Positions 15,437 to 25,200 of a stretch of DNA of 64,000 nt are shown here, piece after piece. Made by a program: the position numbers and the translations under genes. Within the stretch, counting starts at the first letter, position 1, and every line of letters starts with the position of its first letter. The DNA is from Lachnospiraceae bacterium. Lineage in GTDB: Bacteria > Bacillota_A > Clostridia > Lachnospirales > Lachnospiraceae. The stretch spans positions 122,467-186,466 of the forward strand of contig JAETQR010000005.1 in assembly GCA_021770615.1 (NCBI GenBank), in the 5' to 3' direction. Below the pieces are notes generated by a model. The model did no database searches, had not been told where the DNA came from, and saw nothing but the letters and a program-made list of their open reading frames with translations.

Positions 15437-18116
15437 GATCCATTCTTCCAGACTCAAAAAATCCGGATGGGATCTGACACTGAGCACCCAGCAGGCCCGT
15501 GAGAACAAAGAATTGATCGGACTGGCTGAAAACCAGCTCATACGTTTTATCGATGAGTTAAATAATGCCCGGACTCATGAGCGCCATATTATAAATATAA
15601 AAGAAGAAATCCGTCACTTAACAAAAGATAAAAATCGTTCTGCCGCCAGACCAAGACTCCGCAAATGCTACGAAGAGTTAGACAGATATCTGTTCTGCAG
15701 GGATTATGTATGCGTCATCATTGACTCTCTTCCGGACTACCACCATTTGTTCCGGAAAGGCTTCCGGATAAATGGTATTACATATCAGCGGCTGCTTGGC
15801 ACAGTAAACGGAGTCAAATCAAATACGATCGTTTTTATTAACCATCGTCTATATCCGGAGATAAAAAAAAGGATGGACAACGGAAGAAATCTGCAAAAAA
15901 CATTTGCCCCGGCAAAATTAGAGTCTTATTACTCCCTTATATGCAGCTCTTCTATTCCTGTGTCCATGCCGGACGGAGTCGCCGTCGTACACGACTGCCT
16001 GACTCATTTCAAAGCAGATGTGATCGAACTCGATGACACACACGGTGACGAACCGGACATGAAATATATCCGCCAGAAGGAAATCACATTAAATGAAAGT
16101 GACGGCTATGGCCTTGCCATGCCTGGTCTTATGAAACGCTGGGGCCGCGAAACCGGTGCGGGTTATCTCCTGCCCGGATGTGTGATCCGGAATTCCTTTT
16201 GCAAAGGCGCTGTATTTCCTGTTGATTTCCAAAACTTTGCAGTCAAACACGGAAAAGACACGATTACTGATGTGTGGGGAACTGCTCACAAGGTGACGGA
16301 TATTGAACTTATCCTGACAGAATCTATGTTGAAATTATGGGACTCCTATTCCTCACTTTCTGACTATTTAGACAACTGTAAAAAAAATAATTATACATTT
16401 GCCATTACAAAATTTTCTGAAAAACAACTGGAAAATGAACGCTGTATGAATTATCAGTTTTTACAGAGCTATGATTTTACAGACCGAGAAATTGATGATC
16501 TTGTTGCACCCACTGTACAGGAAATCAATGATATCCTGTACAGTGACTATCGCAAAACGATACTCTATGCAAAGGGAACTTCCCTTGATATAAAAAACAT
16601 ACAGGATATCGGGGAAACCTTTGCGGACGCTATCATGATCGAACCAAAAATGTTTTATGATCCCTATGTAAAAAAACAGCTGGATTCAATGATTCAAAAG
16701 CGGATCGACGACGCAAAAACAGGCGCTCTCACAATACCTGCAAATTATTCTTTTGTATCCGGGGATCCTTACTCCCTCTGTCAGTCGATGTTCGGCATGG
16801 AAGTGACCGGATTGCTAAAAGCCGGCGAAGTTTATTCAAAATACTGGGTGGAACGCGACATCGAACAAATCGTCAGTTTTCGTGCTCCCATGACTTCACA
16901 CAATAACATCCGGCTTTTAAAGGTTGTTCACACACAAGAAATGGATGAGTTTTACCAGTATATGACCACACCTACTATTTTTAACAGCTGGGATACCTGT
17001 GCCGATGCAATGAACGGTTTTGACAAAGATGGCGACTGTGTATTGAACACTGCCTTTCCACTTTTGATCAAAACGACAAAAGAACTTCCCGCGATCCTGT
17101 GTGTCCAACGGAAATGTCCGAAATGCATTCCCTCCGAACAGGATATGATGCAGGCCAATATAAACAGTTTCGGAAATGCCATCGGTGAGATTACAAACCG
17201 GATCACATCCATGTACGAGGTACAGGCAAATTTTTCACCGGATTCCAAAGAATATAAAACATTGGATTACCGGATCAAATGCGGCCAGCTCTATCAGCAA
17301 AACGCGATCGATCAGGCGAAGGGGATCGACTGCCGGCCAATGCCGGAACACTGGTACCGAAAAACGTCGTCCGGCTCTCCTTCTATCTGTGCGGATAAAA
17401 AACCATATTTTATGAAATACATTTATTCTTCAGAAAAAAAGAAATTTGATGAATATAACAAGAAAAACAACGCAAAATGCCTGATGCGTTTCCGGATAAC
17501 ACTGGAAGAACTTCTCGCAAAAAAAGAACCTGATCTGCAGGAAACAGAATTTATCGATCATTATAAGAAAAGGCTTCCTCTTGGAACTGCTCCCTGCACA
17601 GCAAACAAAATATGCTGGAAAATGGAATCTGTTTTTGACCATATAAAACCAGAAGAAACCACCCCTTTTGACTATTCTGTTTTAAAAAGTAACGCAAAAT
17701 ACGACAACCAGCTATTTCAAAAGATCAAAAAAATTTATGAAGAATATCAAAGGGAAATAGGGGTATATTCCCAGATCACAAAAAAAGAACGTATGAAACA
17801 GGATGAACGGCAGATGCAGAAACATCTCTTAAAAGAGAATTTCAAACGCAAATGCACGATCGAATGCCCAAACGAAGATATCCTCTGTAATATCGTGCTG
17901 GATCTGTGTTATCCTAAATCATCAAGCAAACAATTCGCATGGGATATATGCGGAAAAACCTTTATTAAAAATCTCCTGAAACGAAATAATTATGAGATCC
18001 AGTATCCGGTTCATTCCGCAGATGGGGATATTATTTTCAGAGGAGAACGCTTTCGGATGAAAACCGTCAAAATCAATCCAGCCGAAAAGGAGGAGTCAGA
18101 ATGCAGACCATGCTAA
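15399..18116 (+). CDS. Single-chain double-psi-beta-barrel RNA polymerase (YonO/QDE-1-like)
   Basis: A 905-aa protein with the hallmarks of the two-barrel RNA polymerase superfamily on one chain. The Mg-binding signature NGFDKDGDCVLNT contains D542-K-D544-G-D546, aligning with NADFDGD of bacterial beta-prime and GGDLDGD of eukaryotic RdRPs. About 60 residues before it is the FRAPMTSHNNIRLLKV block, equivalent to the RdRP pattern NPCLHPGDIRVL. The first barrel shows GYGLAMPGLMKRW, then IRNSFCKGAVFP with K269, and a second candidate catalytic lysine K312 in ESMLKLWDS. A linker motif FVSGDPYSL starts at residue 453. Phage SPbeta YonO (842 aa) is the best-known relative and transcribes DNA. An AAGGGGAG site precedes ATG 15399. 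It likely transcribes the element's late genes; RNA-templated activity cannot be excluded. Confidence 0.9.
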   Translation: MPHRQKTQRYVYKIHSSRLKKSGWDLTLSTQQARENKELIGLAENQLIRFIDELNNARTHERHIINIKEEIRHLTKDKNRSAARPRLRKCYEELDRYLFCRDYVCVIIDSLPDYHHLFRKGFRINGITYQRLLGTVNGVKSNTIVFINHRLYPEIKKRMDNGRNLQKTFAPAKLESYYSLICSSSIPVSMPDGVAVVHDCLTHFKADVIELDDTHGDEPDMKYIRQKEITLNESDGYGLAMPGLMKRWGRETGAGYLLPGCVIRNSFCKGAVFPVDFQNFAVKHGKDTITDVWGTAHKVTDIELILTESMLKLWDSYSSLSDYLDNCKKNNYTFAITKFSEKQLENERCMNYQFLQSYDFTDREIDDLVAPTVQEINDILYSDYRKTILYAKGTSLDIKNIQDIGETFADAIMIEPKMFYDPYVKKQLDSMIQKRIDDAKTGALTIPANYSFVSGDPYSLCQSMFGMEVTGLLKAGEVYSKYWVERDIEQIVSFRAPMTSHNNIRLLKVVHTQEMDEFYQYMTTPTIFNSWDTCADAMNGFDKDGDCVLNTAFPLLIKTTKELPAILCVQRKCPKCIPSEQDMMQANINSFGNAIGEITNRITSMYEVQANFSPDSKEYKTLDYRIKCGQLYQQNAIDQAKGIDCRPMPEHWYRKTSSGSPSICADKKPYFMKYIYSSEKKKFDEYNKKNNAKCLMRFRITLEELLAKKEPDLQETEFIDHYKKRLPLGTAPCTANKICWKMESVFDHIKPEETTPFDYSVLKSNAKYDNQLFQKIKKIYEEYQREIGVYSQITKKERMKQDERQMQKHLLKENFKRKCTIECPNEDILCNIVLDLCYPKSSSKQFAWDICGKTFIKNLLKRNNYEIQYPVHSADGDIIFRGERFRMKTVKINPAEKEESECRPC

Positions 18117-18889
18117 ATGAAGTAAAACAAGCGAAACAGATACTTTCCTGCGGAAAAATAGATAAAAAGCCTACCACTACTCTTTTTCTTCTTGCAAAAT
18201 ATTTTCGCCAGAAGCTTGAACTGGATCAGACTCAGACGACTGCCAGGCTTCATGATTTTATGCAAACATATTATCCGGATTATAATACATACCTGTGGGA
18301 ATCAACGATCGCAGATATCGTAAAAAAATCCACAAAATATAAATTAAGGGAACTGGACTTCATTCCCATCACAGACCATGAACTGGAGTGCATCCGCCAT
18401 CTTGAAAATCCGGTTTATGAAAGATTGGTTTTTGTCCTTTTGTGCCATGCAAAACTATATGATATTGTTTCTGACCATAACCGCAGCTGGGCTAATATCA
18501 GCATCCCTGAATTATTTCGCCTGGCACGTGTCACAGTCAGAAAGCGGAATGACAAATACCTCTATCTGAACGATATAGAATCAAAACGGATCGATGGAAA
18601 GCCCCTTATTTCCTTTTCCAAACAGAATGATAACCTGAACATACAGATCAATTTTATGACAGAAACAGGAACTACTGTCCTGACCATTGATGACCTGAGG
18701 GAGCCTGGCTACGAATATATGAATTTTTGCGGTTCCGGAAAATTCATCCGCTGCCAGATCTGTGGCCGGCTTGTAAAAATCAAAAATTCCCATGATTTCT
18801 CTACCAGATACTGCAGGAACTGCAAAAAAGAACGGGAACTGGAACTTGCCAGAGAGCGTATTAAGAAGCACCGCAGTGCTCCTGTGTAA
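18101..18889 (+). CDS. Zinc-ribbon protein overlapping the RNA polymerase gene
   Basis: A 262-aa protein whose ATG at 18101 lies inside the end of the polymerase gene, with a GGAGGAG site, so the two are translationally coupled. The N-terminal two thirds are helical with no recognised domain. The C-terminus carries C-x2-C (RCQICGRL) and C-x2-C (YCRNCKKE), 18 residues apart, forming a zinc ribbon, then a basic helix. Such ribbons are common in transcription factors that contact polymerase or nucleic acid. Its position makes it a candidate specificity or elongation factor for the element's polymerase; this is inference. Confidence 0.7.
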   Translation: MQTMLNEVKQAKQILSCGKIDKKPTTTLFLLAKYFRQKLELDQTQTTARLHDFMQTYYPDYNTYLWESTIADIVKKSTKYKLRELDFIPITDHELECIRHLENPVYERLVFVLLCHAKLYDIVSDHNRSWANISIPELFRLARVTVRKRNDKYLYLNDIESKRIDGKPLISFSKQNDNLNIQINFMTETGTTVLTIDDLREPGYEYMNFCGSGKFIRCQICGRLVKIKNSHDFSTRYCRNCKKERELELARERIKKHRSAPV

Positions 18890-18910
18890 CGGAAGCCTCT
18901 TATCCCTCAT

Positions 18911-19042
18911 CTGCCGAAAATCCGGCAGTTAGCAAACCCTGTCCTGTTTTTCTTATTATGTATAATATTATACGGCCATTTATTCTTTTCATTTCTTTTA
19001 TCTCCTCCGCCGGTGCACAGCCATCGTGCCATGCACCGGCGG
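18911..19042 (+). promoter_or_regulatory. Switch region between polymerase operon and structural genes
   Basis: This 180-base gap contains three symmetric signals: a small hairpin CTGCCG...CGGCAG (18911-18928), a perfect 14-base palindrome GTATAATATTATAC (18960-18973), and an 11-bp perfect hairpin (arms 19007-19017 and 19032-19042) ending 27 bases before the next start. No good host -35 fits the TATAAT inside the palindrome. It is a candidate promoter or processing region for the element's own polymerase. Confidence 0.45.
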
Positions 19043-19069
19043 CTATTAATCAGAAAGGCGGCGATCACT

Positions 19070-19813
19070 TTGGAAGGAGTCATAATCGATGAACTGCAGA
19101 TATACCGGGGAAACGATATTTTTATCAAAGATGGGATCACGATCCATCAACCGACCCTGGACGAGATATGTGAGTATGGCGAGCACAGGTACTGGTCTCT
19201 TGTCTACACCCTCACCTCTGTCGGTGCAGATATGAAATTCCAGCTCCATGATATCGGGATCGACTATACGGCGATCACTGATTTTGAGCTCTTCTACCGT
19301 CTCCTATACCATATATTTGACCATTCCGCGACCCGCATTCTGTTCGGGGATCTGGATCTTCAAAAATTTGAACTGGTCGAGCACGCAAAGACCGGCGAAC
19401 GGATCTTATATGACCGGGAGAGAAATCTTTTCATTGATGAGTACAGCTATCTTTTAATGGCAGAAGTACTCCGCAAAATGCATATTCTGAAACGGAACGA
19501 CCAGATGCCTGCAAACGAAACGACCAAACAGATCCTGATCGAAGATGCCCGCGAAGAGTATGAAAGGAATAAAACCTCAGAACACCATTCACAGTTAAAA
19601 AACCTGATCTCCACAATGGTAAACTGTGAAGGTTTTAAATACAGCCACTCCGAGGTTTGGAATATGAAGATCAGCGCATTTATGGATTCGGTAAAACGGA
19701 TCTCAAAGATCAAAAATGCGTCCCTTCTATTGCAGAGTGGATATTCCGGTTTCGGGATCAACCTCAAAGAAATATCATCAAAACAACTGGATTGGCTGGG
19801 AGAACTGGATTAG
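19070..19813 (+). CDS. Unknown phage structural-region protein before the tail tube
   Basis: A 247-aa protein. I chose TTG 19070 because AAAGGCGG lies 8 bases upstream; the frame extends further upstream to 19013, but that part encodes an arginine-rich text overlapping a strong hairpin. The protein is acidic and mixed alpha/beta (ELQIYRGNDIFIKDGITIHQPTLDEI near the start), with a charged helical C-terminal half (residues about 160-230). Its position directly before the major tail protein suggests a tail completion, adaptor or chaperone role. I recognise no named family. It is not a terminase, portal or capsid protein as far as can be read. Confidence 0.65.
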   Translation: MEGVIIDELQIYRGNDIFIKDGITIHQPTLDEICEYGEHRYWSLVYTLTSVGADMKFQLHDIGIDYTAITDFELFYRLLYHIFDHSATRILFGDLDLQKFELVEHAKTGERILYDRERNLFIDEYSYLLMAEVLRKMHILKRNDQMPANETTKQILIEDAREEYERNKTSEHHSQLKNLISTMVNCEGFKYSHSEVWNMKISAFMDSVKRISKIKNASLLLQSGYSGFGINLKEISSKQLDWLGELD

Positions 19814-19850
19814 TTCCACAGACCATCCAAATCAAAAGGAGGATTTTATT

Positions 19851-20654
19851 ATGAGTTTTAACCCAAATGAATTAGTTCTTGAAAGAATCAGATCGGTCGA
19901 GGAGTATGACGTAGCAACAAAAGAATTGATCGGAAGATACACACAGATCGAGAGCCCAAGTCTTAAAACAGCAGCGGAGGGAACGACAGTTACCGATGCC
20001 ATGGGCGCAGAGATCACGACGTTCTATAAAGCACAGACTGGTACGTTTGATTTCACAAACAGCGTATTCTCTCTTGACCTCGCCGCATCTCAGTTCGGTT
20101 CCAAAAAGGAAGTAGCTGAAGGAGAAAATACGTTCGTCCGCCCGGTGACAGAGACGATCGTTATCGGCAATGACCATACCGTAAATCTGAAATATACTCC
20201 TGTCGGAGAAGCCGGTGCAGAGATCAAAACGATCAAGATCATTAACGAGAATAACGAATTTGGCGATACCTACAATGTAACTGCTGACGAGACTCCTGCC
20301 GGAAAAACATTCCGTCTGAATACATCTGACCGTGTCATCACTCTTCCGGATGATGTGACAGGATCTGTATTCGTAAGATACGATGCCGAAGTAAAAAATA
20401 CCGTGAAGATCACAAAGCGGACAGACAGTCTTCCTGCTGTCAGATCTCTGCTCGTTCATGCTATCTTCCACGATCCATGCGATATCAACAAGGTCTATGC
20501 CGGCATGATCTCCATCCCGAGAGCACAGATCGACCCATCGGCTGTAGAAGTAAGCCTCACACCGGATGGCAAACATGCAGCCAGCTATAAGCTCCAGAAA
20601 GCTTACTGTGATGACAGCGCCAAACTGTTTGACATCATTGTTTCACAGGACTAA
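19851..20654 (+). CDS. Major tail (tube) protein
   Basis: A 267-aa protein starting at ATG 19851, 8 bases after AAAGGAGG. It is beta-rich and dominated by short polar strands (TGTFDFTNSVFSLDLAAS, TVKITKRTDSLPAVRSLLVHAIFHDPCD). It ends with a typical structural-protein strand (AKLFDIIVSQD). Size, composition and position (before small overlapping genes and a tape measure) fit the major tail protein of long-tailed phages, which stacks into the tail tube. No separate sheath gene is present, so the tail is non-contractile. Confidence 0.75.
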   Translation: MSFNPNELVLERIRSVEEYDVATKELIGRYTQIESPSLKTAAEGTTVTDAMGAEITTFYKAQTGTFDFTNSVFSLDLAASQFGSKKEVAEGENTFVRPVTETIVIGNDHTVNLKYTPVGEAGAEIKTIKIINENNEFGDTYNVTADETPAGKTFRLNTSDRVITLPDDVTGSVFVRYDAEVKNTVKITKRTDSLPAVRSLLVHAIFHDPCDINKVYAGMISIPRAQIDPSAVEVSLTPDGKHAASYKLQKAYCDDSAKLFDIIVSQD

Positions 20655-20670
20655 TCCCATAACACTTTTT

Positions 20671-20770
20671 CCGGTCTGATATAGATATAACAACTGTCCC
20701 AGACATCGGTCATTTCCATGAAGAAAAGGGAATGCCATATTATGACGCATTCCCTTTTCTTTCAGACCGG
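20671..20770 (+). terminator. Two-tier hairpin between tail tube and next gene
   Basis: The inner arms 20722-20735 and 20747-20760 form a perfect 14-bp stem followed by a T-rich stretch (TTTTCTTTC). The outer arms CCGGTCTGA (20671-20679) and TCAGACCGG (20762-20770) enclose it. The inner hairpin could act as a partial terminator that lowers expression of minor tail genes relative to the tube; the outer pairing could compete with it. Confidence 0.6.
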
Positions 20771-20794
20771 AGTTCAAAAAGAAATGAGGTAATC

Positions 20795-21100
20795 ATGGAA
20801 AAATATCTAAATGCATCCTGTCCCATCTGCGGTACACGGTATCACGTATGCATGGACTGCCACAAGACAAGAACTTTTACCCCTTGGAAAAGCCTTACCG
20901 ATTCGATCAACTGTTACAAGATTTTTATGATCCTGAACGATCACGCAAATAAAAACTCAGACAGCGACAACACAAAGGCAAAATTACAAAGGTGCGACCT
21001 GTCGCATATGGCTTCTTTTGAACCCGGCATACAAACTATGATCCGTAAGATACTAGATAAAGGTAACAAGCATGAAGGGAGGACGGATAATGAAAAATAA
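20795..21100 (+). CDS. Small cysteine-motif phage protein (tail assembly region)
   Basis: A 101-aa protein starting at ATG 20795 after ATGAGG. The N-terminus has a zinc-finger-like pair, CPICGTRYHVCMDC (C-x2-C...C-x2-C), followed by a helical part (TPWKSLTDSINCYKIFMILND). It stands where long-tailed phages encode tail assembly chaperones, between tube and tape measure. It overlaps the next gene slightly, as chaperone pairs do, but no frameshift-prone heptamer was obvious. The role is inferred from position. Confidence 0.65.
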   Translation: MEKYLNASCPICGTRYHVCMDCHKTRTFTPWKSLTDSINCYKIFMILNDHANKNSDSDNTKAKLQRCDLSHMASFEPGIQTMIRKILDKGNKHEGRTDNEK

Positions 21101-21284
21101 AATATCCGAATACATAAGACAGCGAAAACTCATGACAGAGGCAAGAAATACTCTCACCATTCTTGCCCTGACCAAATACAATGAACTGCTCTCGGCTCAG
21201 ACCCAGAAAGAGCAGGCGGAACAAAAAGCTTATGATACTGTAAATAAATACATGGAAAGGGGCGATGAACCCAGTGAGCAATGA
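21090..21284 (+). CDS. Small helical protein before the tape measure
   Basis: A 64-aa helical, charged protein (KISEYIRQRKLMTEARNTL, then a Q/E-rich helix). I start it at ATG 21090 because GGGAGG lies 7 bases upstream; ATG 21072 lacks this. It overlaps the preceding gene by 11 bases and the tape-measure start by about 11 bases, so all are coupled. Position matches the second tail-assembly chaperone of siphophages; no family is recognised. Confidence 0.6.
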   Translation: MKNKISEYIRQRKLMTEARNTLTILALTKYNELLSAQTQKEQAEQKAYDTVNKYMERGDEPSEQ

Positions 21285-21588
21285 TAAAACAATAATTGTA
21301 AATACGAAACTGGACAAAACCGGGATCAACAAAGGAATGAAAGAAGTCCAGCAGAACTTAAACCGGAATCCCCTTCAAATATCATCAAAACTATCTGCAA
21401 AAATAGACACTCAGACGGCTCTTAAAGAAATCCAGCCTTTTCTGGCACAAGTCAGCAAGCAGATTTCACAAAACCCGATCAAATTAAAGTTTGATATCTC
21501 AGGAGACGGGGGAAAGCAAACACCCCAGAAAGAACTTCCTGGTATCATCAATCATTTGATCGATCAGGTCGATACAAAGAACCTCGGT
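21274..21588 (+). CDS. Tape measure protein 1, exon 1
   Basis: The first 105 codons of tape measure 1. GTG 21274 is preferred over ATG 21265 because it makes the N-terminus (MSNDKTIIVNTKLDKTGINKG) line up with that of tape measure 2 (MSDDKKSVTIKTILDKTGITKG). The exon ends in KNLG with GGT at 21586-21588, the same amino-acid context as exon 1 of tape measure 2 (KNIG). Compared with copy 2, about 340 residues of TP901-type tape-measure domain are absent here. Spliced to exon 2 it gives an uninterrupted protein of about 1852 residues that would set tail length. Confidence 0.8.
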
Positions 21589-22237
21589 AAATATGTGCAA
21601 GTGCACATTTTCAAAATCATTGCTATTTGTTTTGAATATGCCCTTCATGCCCAAGAAATAAAGATTTCAAGGGCAGGAATGTGACAGCTTCGTCACCTGT
21701 CGTGGTTCTATAAAATAAACCGTAATTGGGAATTGCTATTTCCCAGTGCTGGGAAGAAAGAAAATATAGGTAATAAATAGTACTGTGTGGCTACAACGTG
21801 GCCGGAAACGGCGGGCGTGAACGCACCCGGAAAACGGCACTGGCAACAGTGAAAAAACACACAGTTGGATACCGGCGAAAGCCCTAAGTATCATGTTCCA
21901 AAGGAACTAAACGCCCGATCAGCAACGGAAATCCTAAGTCTGCCCCATCAGATATGGACGTGTTCAGAGAGCATAAACGGTTTTGAGTCAGAAATGGCTT
22001 GTAAGAGGTGCTCCACACGCAGTTCGTTAGTCTGTCCGGAGAATATTCTCCCGCAAATCCTGTGCGTGACTGGGATAAAACTAACAAAGAGTCCTACTAC
22101 TCTTTTGCTCTTCCCATAGCATATGGAATTCTATAACATACAGAATCCCATAGGAAGAACAAAGTAAAGTAAAAATATCATTGACGCCACATCTGGCACA
22201 TAGCTCCACCCTGATGAATAGATTGTATAACCGTGTG
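21589..22237 (+). ncRNA. Group I intron in tape measure 1
   Basis: A non-coding insert of 649 bases between in-frame tape-measure exons. It has a P1-extension hairpin (ATGTGC/GCACAT, 21592-21607). An internal guide region GTTTTGAATATGCC ends near 21649, and its GTTTTGAATAT pairs at 10 of 11 positions with the first bases of exon 2 (ATTTTCAAAAC) as P10. A P7-like pair GAGC (21969-21972) / GCTC (22010-22013) encloses a GAAA-capped P8 hairpin (21983-22001), and the S-like segment AAGAGGTGCTCC is at 22003-22014. Intron end G is 22237. No homing endonuclease is present. P1 pairing to the present 5' exon is weak (about 3 bp). Confidence 0.72.
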
Positions 22238-25200
22238 ATTTTCAAAACATTTGACAGTGATTCTGAAAAAATATCCTCTAAAATAGGTATGTTTGGAAAG
22301 TCCTTTGAAGACATCGGCGGCCTTTTCAAAGGAAACACATCCAAAAAAAATATCCAGTCCCAGATGATCGACGTCGATGCACTATATCCGCAAATGGAGG
22401 AGAATCAATCAAAAAACATTCTCTCAAAACTCCAGAGTTTTGAAAAACAGGTTCAGAACAGCAGAGGCAATGTCAAATGGGACGATTATTTCTCAAAATT
22501 AGGAGAGGGCGATAAATGGCAGAAGGACTTTGTCCAAAATACAGATCTGCAAAAAGCCAGCGCCGAAGATGTCGCCAAAGCATACGATGCCGCCAGAGAA
22601 TCTGCTGTCTCCCATAATTCAGCCCTGAAAAAGCAGACAATCAGCGCAAAAGCAGGTAGTATGGCCCTGTCGGGTCTTGCCTCGATCGGAAACTCTTTTG
22701 CCTCATGGGCAGTCGATACTGCACTTTCGGCAGCAGTTCAGGGCATCCAGGATCTGGCTAATGAATCAGAGAACGCAAGACAACGATCCGAAGCCTACAC
22801 CAGTTCTGTTGCTGCATCTAATGAGCAGTATGCGAATAATCTGCCACAGATCCAGTCACTGGAAAACGAGTATAACCAACTCTCCAACGGTGTGGGACCT
22901 CTCGGAGAAAATCAGTCGCTCCCGACCGAGTCTTATGAGAGATACAAAACAGTGGTCAGCGAAATCTCTGATCTGCTCCCGGATCTGGCTGTTCGTTATA
23001 ACGAACAAGGCGAAAAAATCGGCTTCGTAACGGGAAAATTAAAAGACCTGACCGGTGAATACCAGAAATCAATGAAAAACCAGGCCAGAGAAGCTTATTT
23101 TTCCGGTGATGAAGAGGGAGGCAGTTTTTCCGATGTGGTAAATGCTTACAACAAAGAGAGCTTTCTCAGCTTTGGCGAAGGATTTGGAAATATTGTTACC
23201 GGAAATGAGGAGGATAATATCACAAACCTCTCTAGAAAGTGGGCACTCAAGAACAGAGCAGACTGGAGTCAGGAAGATTTTAAAAAAGAATATGAAAACT
23301 ATTTAAACACAGGTGGAGACTCTTCCTTTACAGTCAATCTCGATGATCTGGGCATAGATGATTATTCAGATATCCTGGAAATGAGTGATAAAGAATTCGA
23401 AGCCTTCAAAGAAAAGATGGCCGCTCTTCAGGAGAATTATGAAGAAGGCATGGAGAAACGTGCCTCCGACATCGGCACCGGACTGACCCAGTTCTTTCAC
23501 ATGAAAGACAGCTACTGGAATATCGAGGATGAAGGAATCCGCGCTTCCATCGACAGTACTTTCGGAAATATGACATACGATTTTGTCCAGAATCTGGATG
23601 TAATGGATGAGGATGGGGAAGTAGACGGACAAAAAATGGAAGCCTGGGCCAATAGTTTTATCCGGGCAATGAGCAGTAATAAAGACGGTATCGCAAATGC
23701 CTGGTCTCAACTGATGGCTCTGGATGTATCTGAACTACCTGTAGACGAAGCGGCGGAACGGGTTTCTGAACTAACCCGCCAAATCGCACAATCTGCCGGA
23801 GGTGCCCCAGCGCAATGGGCAAAAATATTAGGGTTTGAACAAGTCGGGGAATATTCCCGCAAATTGCAGGGAAACATCTCCGATATAAGCCATGATAACT
23901 CTGATGATTCGGAAAAGCTGAAAGCCTATACAAAAGACTTTACTCCTGAGCAGACAGATGCCTGGCTGGAGGCGACTTCCGGCTCCCAAAACGCGGATGA
24001 GGCCATACAGAAATACGAAAAATATCTGGCTGATACCGCCCGGCCATTTTCTGAAATATGGGACTCAGAAGAATTTGCCAGTTCAAAAGAGGCACTGTTG
24101 GAACTCGCAAAATCCGGAGAACTGACATCGGACGTACTAAAATCAAATGAAGCCTATGCTGAACTTTTAAATTCCGTCGGAAACAATGCCGATGAAGCGG
24201 CCGAGAAGATAAACCATATGGTTTCCTCGACGGATCAGCTCGCCAATATGAAAACAGGCATTTCCTCTATCTCAAACGTTCTCACACAAAAAAGAAGCAA
24301 TCTGAGTAATAAGGAAACAAAACACAAGGGCGTCGGCATCGACACACTTACATCCATGCCGGACGAAGTTAAAAAGAGCACAAAAGAATACGAAAAATTT
24401 GTATCTGTGCTCGGTAACGGAAAATCCTCTATGGCACAATGCCAGAAAGCTGCTAATGAACTTGCCGGTGCTTACGTAAACAGCCACGGCTTTTTATCCA
24501 ATCTGACCGAAGAAAATCAGGACTATTATAAGTCCATTCTCGATGAAATGGGGGTAGAAAACTCCAGCAGTGTCATCAAACAGGCACTGGCAAACAGCAC
24601 AAACACCCTGTCTGCCGAAAAAGAATACGCAAGCCAAACCGGACAAAACTTAGCAGAACAGTCGGCCGAAGAGATCGCCGCCTTTGCAACACAGCAGTCC
24701 TACAGCGACTCACTGACAATGTCCCTCTATCAGCTGGCTCTTCAAAAACAGCTGATAAACGGTACTACCCTGGACTTTTCATCGGATATCGGGGCAATCA
24801 GTGAACTCGTTTCAAACATCGGCGGTGCCACGACTTCTTTAGATTTATTAAACAAAATAAAAAACGGAGAAGCAAATTACATCCCCTCCTCCGAATACAA
24901 TAAAATCCTTGAAGCCGCACAGGAAGAAGTCACGAAAGCCCAAAACAAAAAACCAAAAAATCCAAAAATAAAAATCAACTCGTCCTCTGATCCTTCTTCA
25001 AAAAACAAAACGACTTCACCAAAACAAACAAATCAGGCAAAACAACCCAAGCAGACAAAACAAAAAACGGAATACGACTGGCTTGAAACACGTCTCAACA
25101 ATATATCAAAAGCCGCCGAAAAGGCAAAAAGCGCAATCGAGCGTATGTTTGATCTCAAGTCAAAAAGCAGCAAGATCCGCAAGGCGCTAAAAGCTGTGAC

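Noticed and set aside
15399..18116. T7-type single-subunit RNA polymerase or a replication polymerase
   Set aside because: The DKDGD signature and flanking blocks match the two-barrel superfamily, not the right-hand polymerase fold.
21589..22237. Group II intron or broken insertion sequence as explanation for the tape measure 1 insert
   Set aside because: No domain V-like hairpin, reverse transcriptase or transposase; the P1-extension, P10, P7/P8 pattern and in-frame joining fit a group I intron better.
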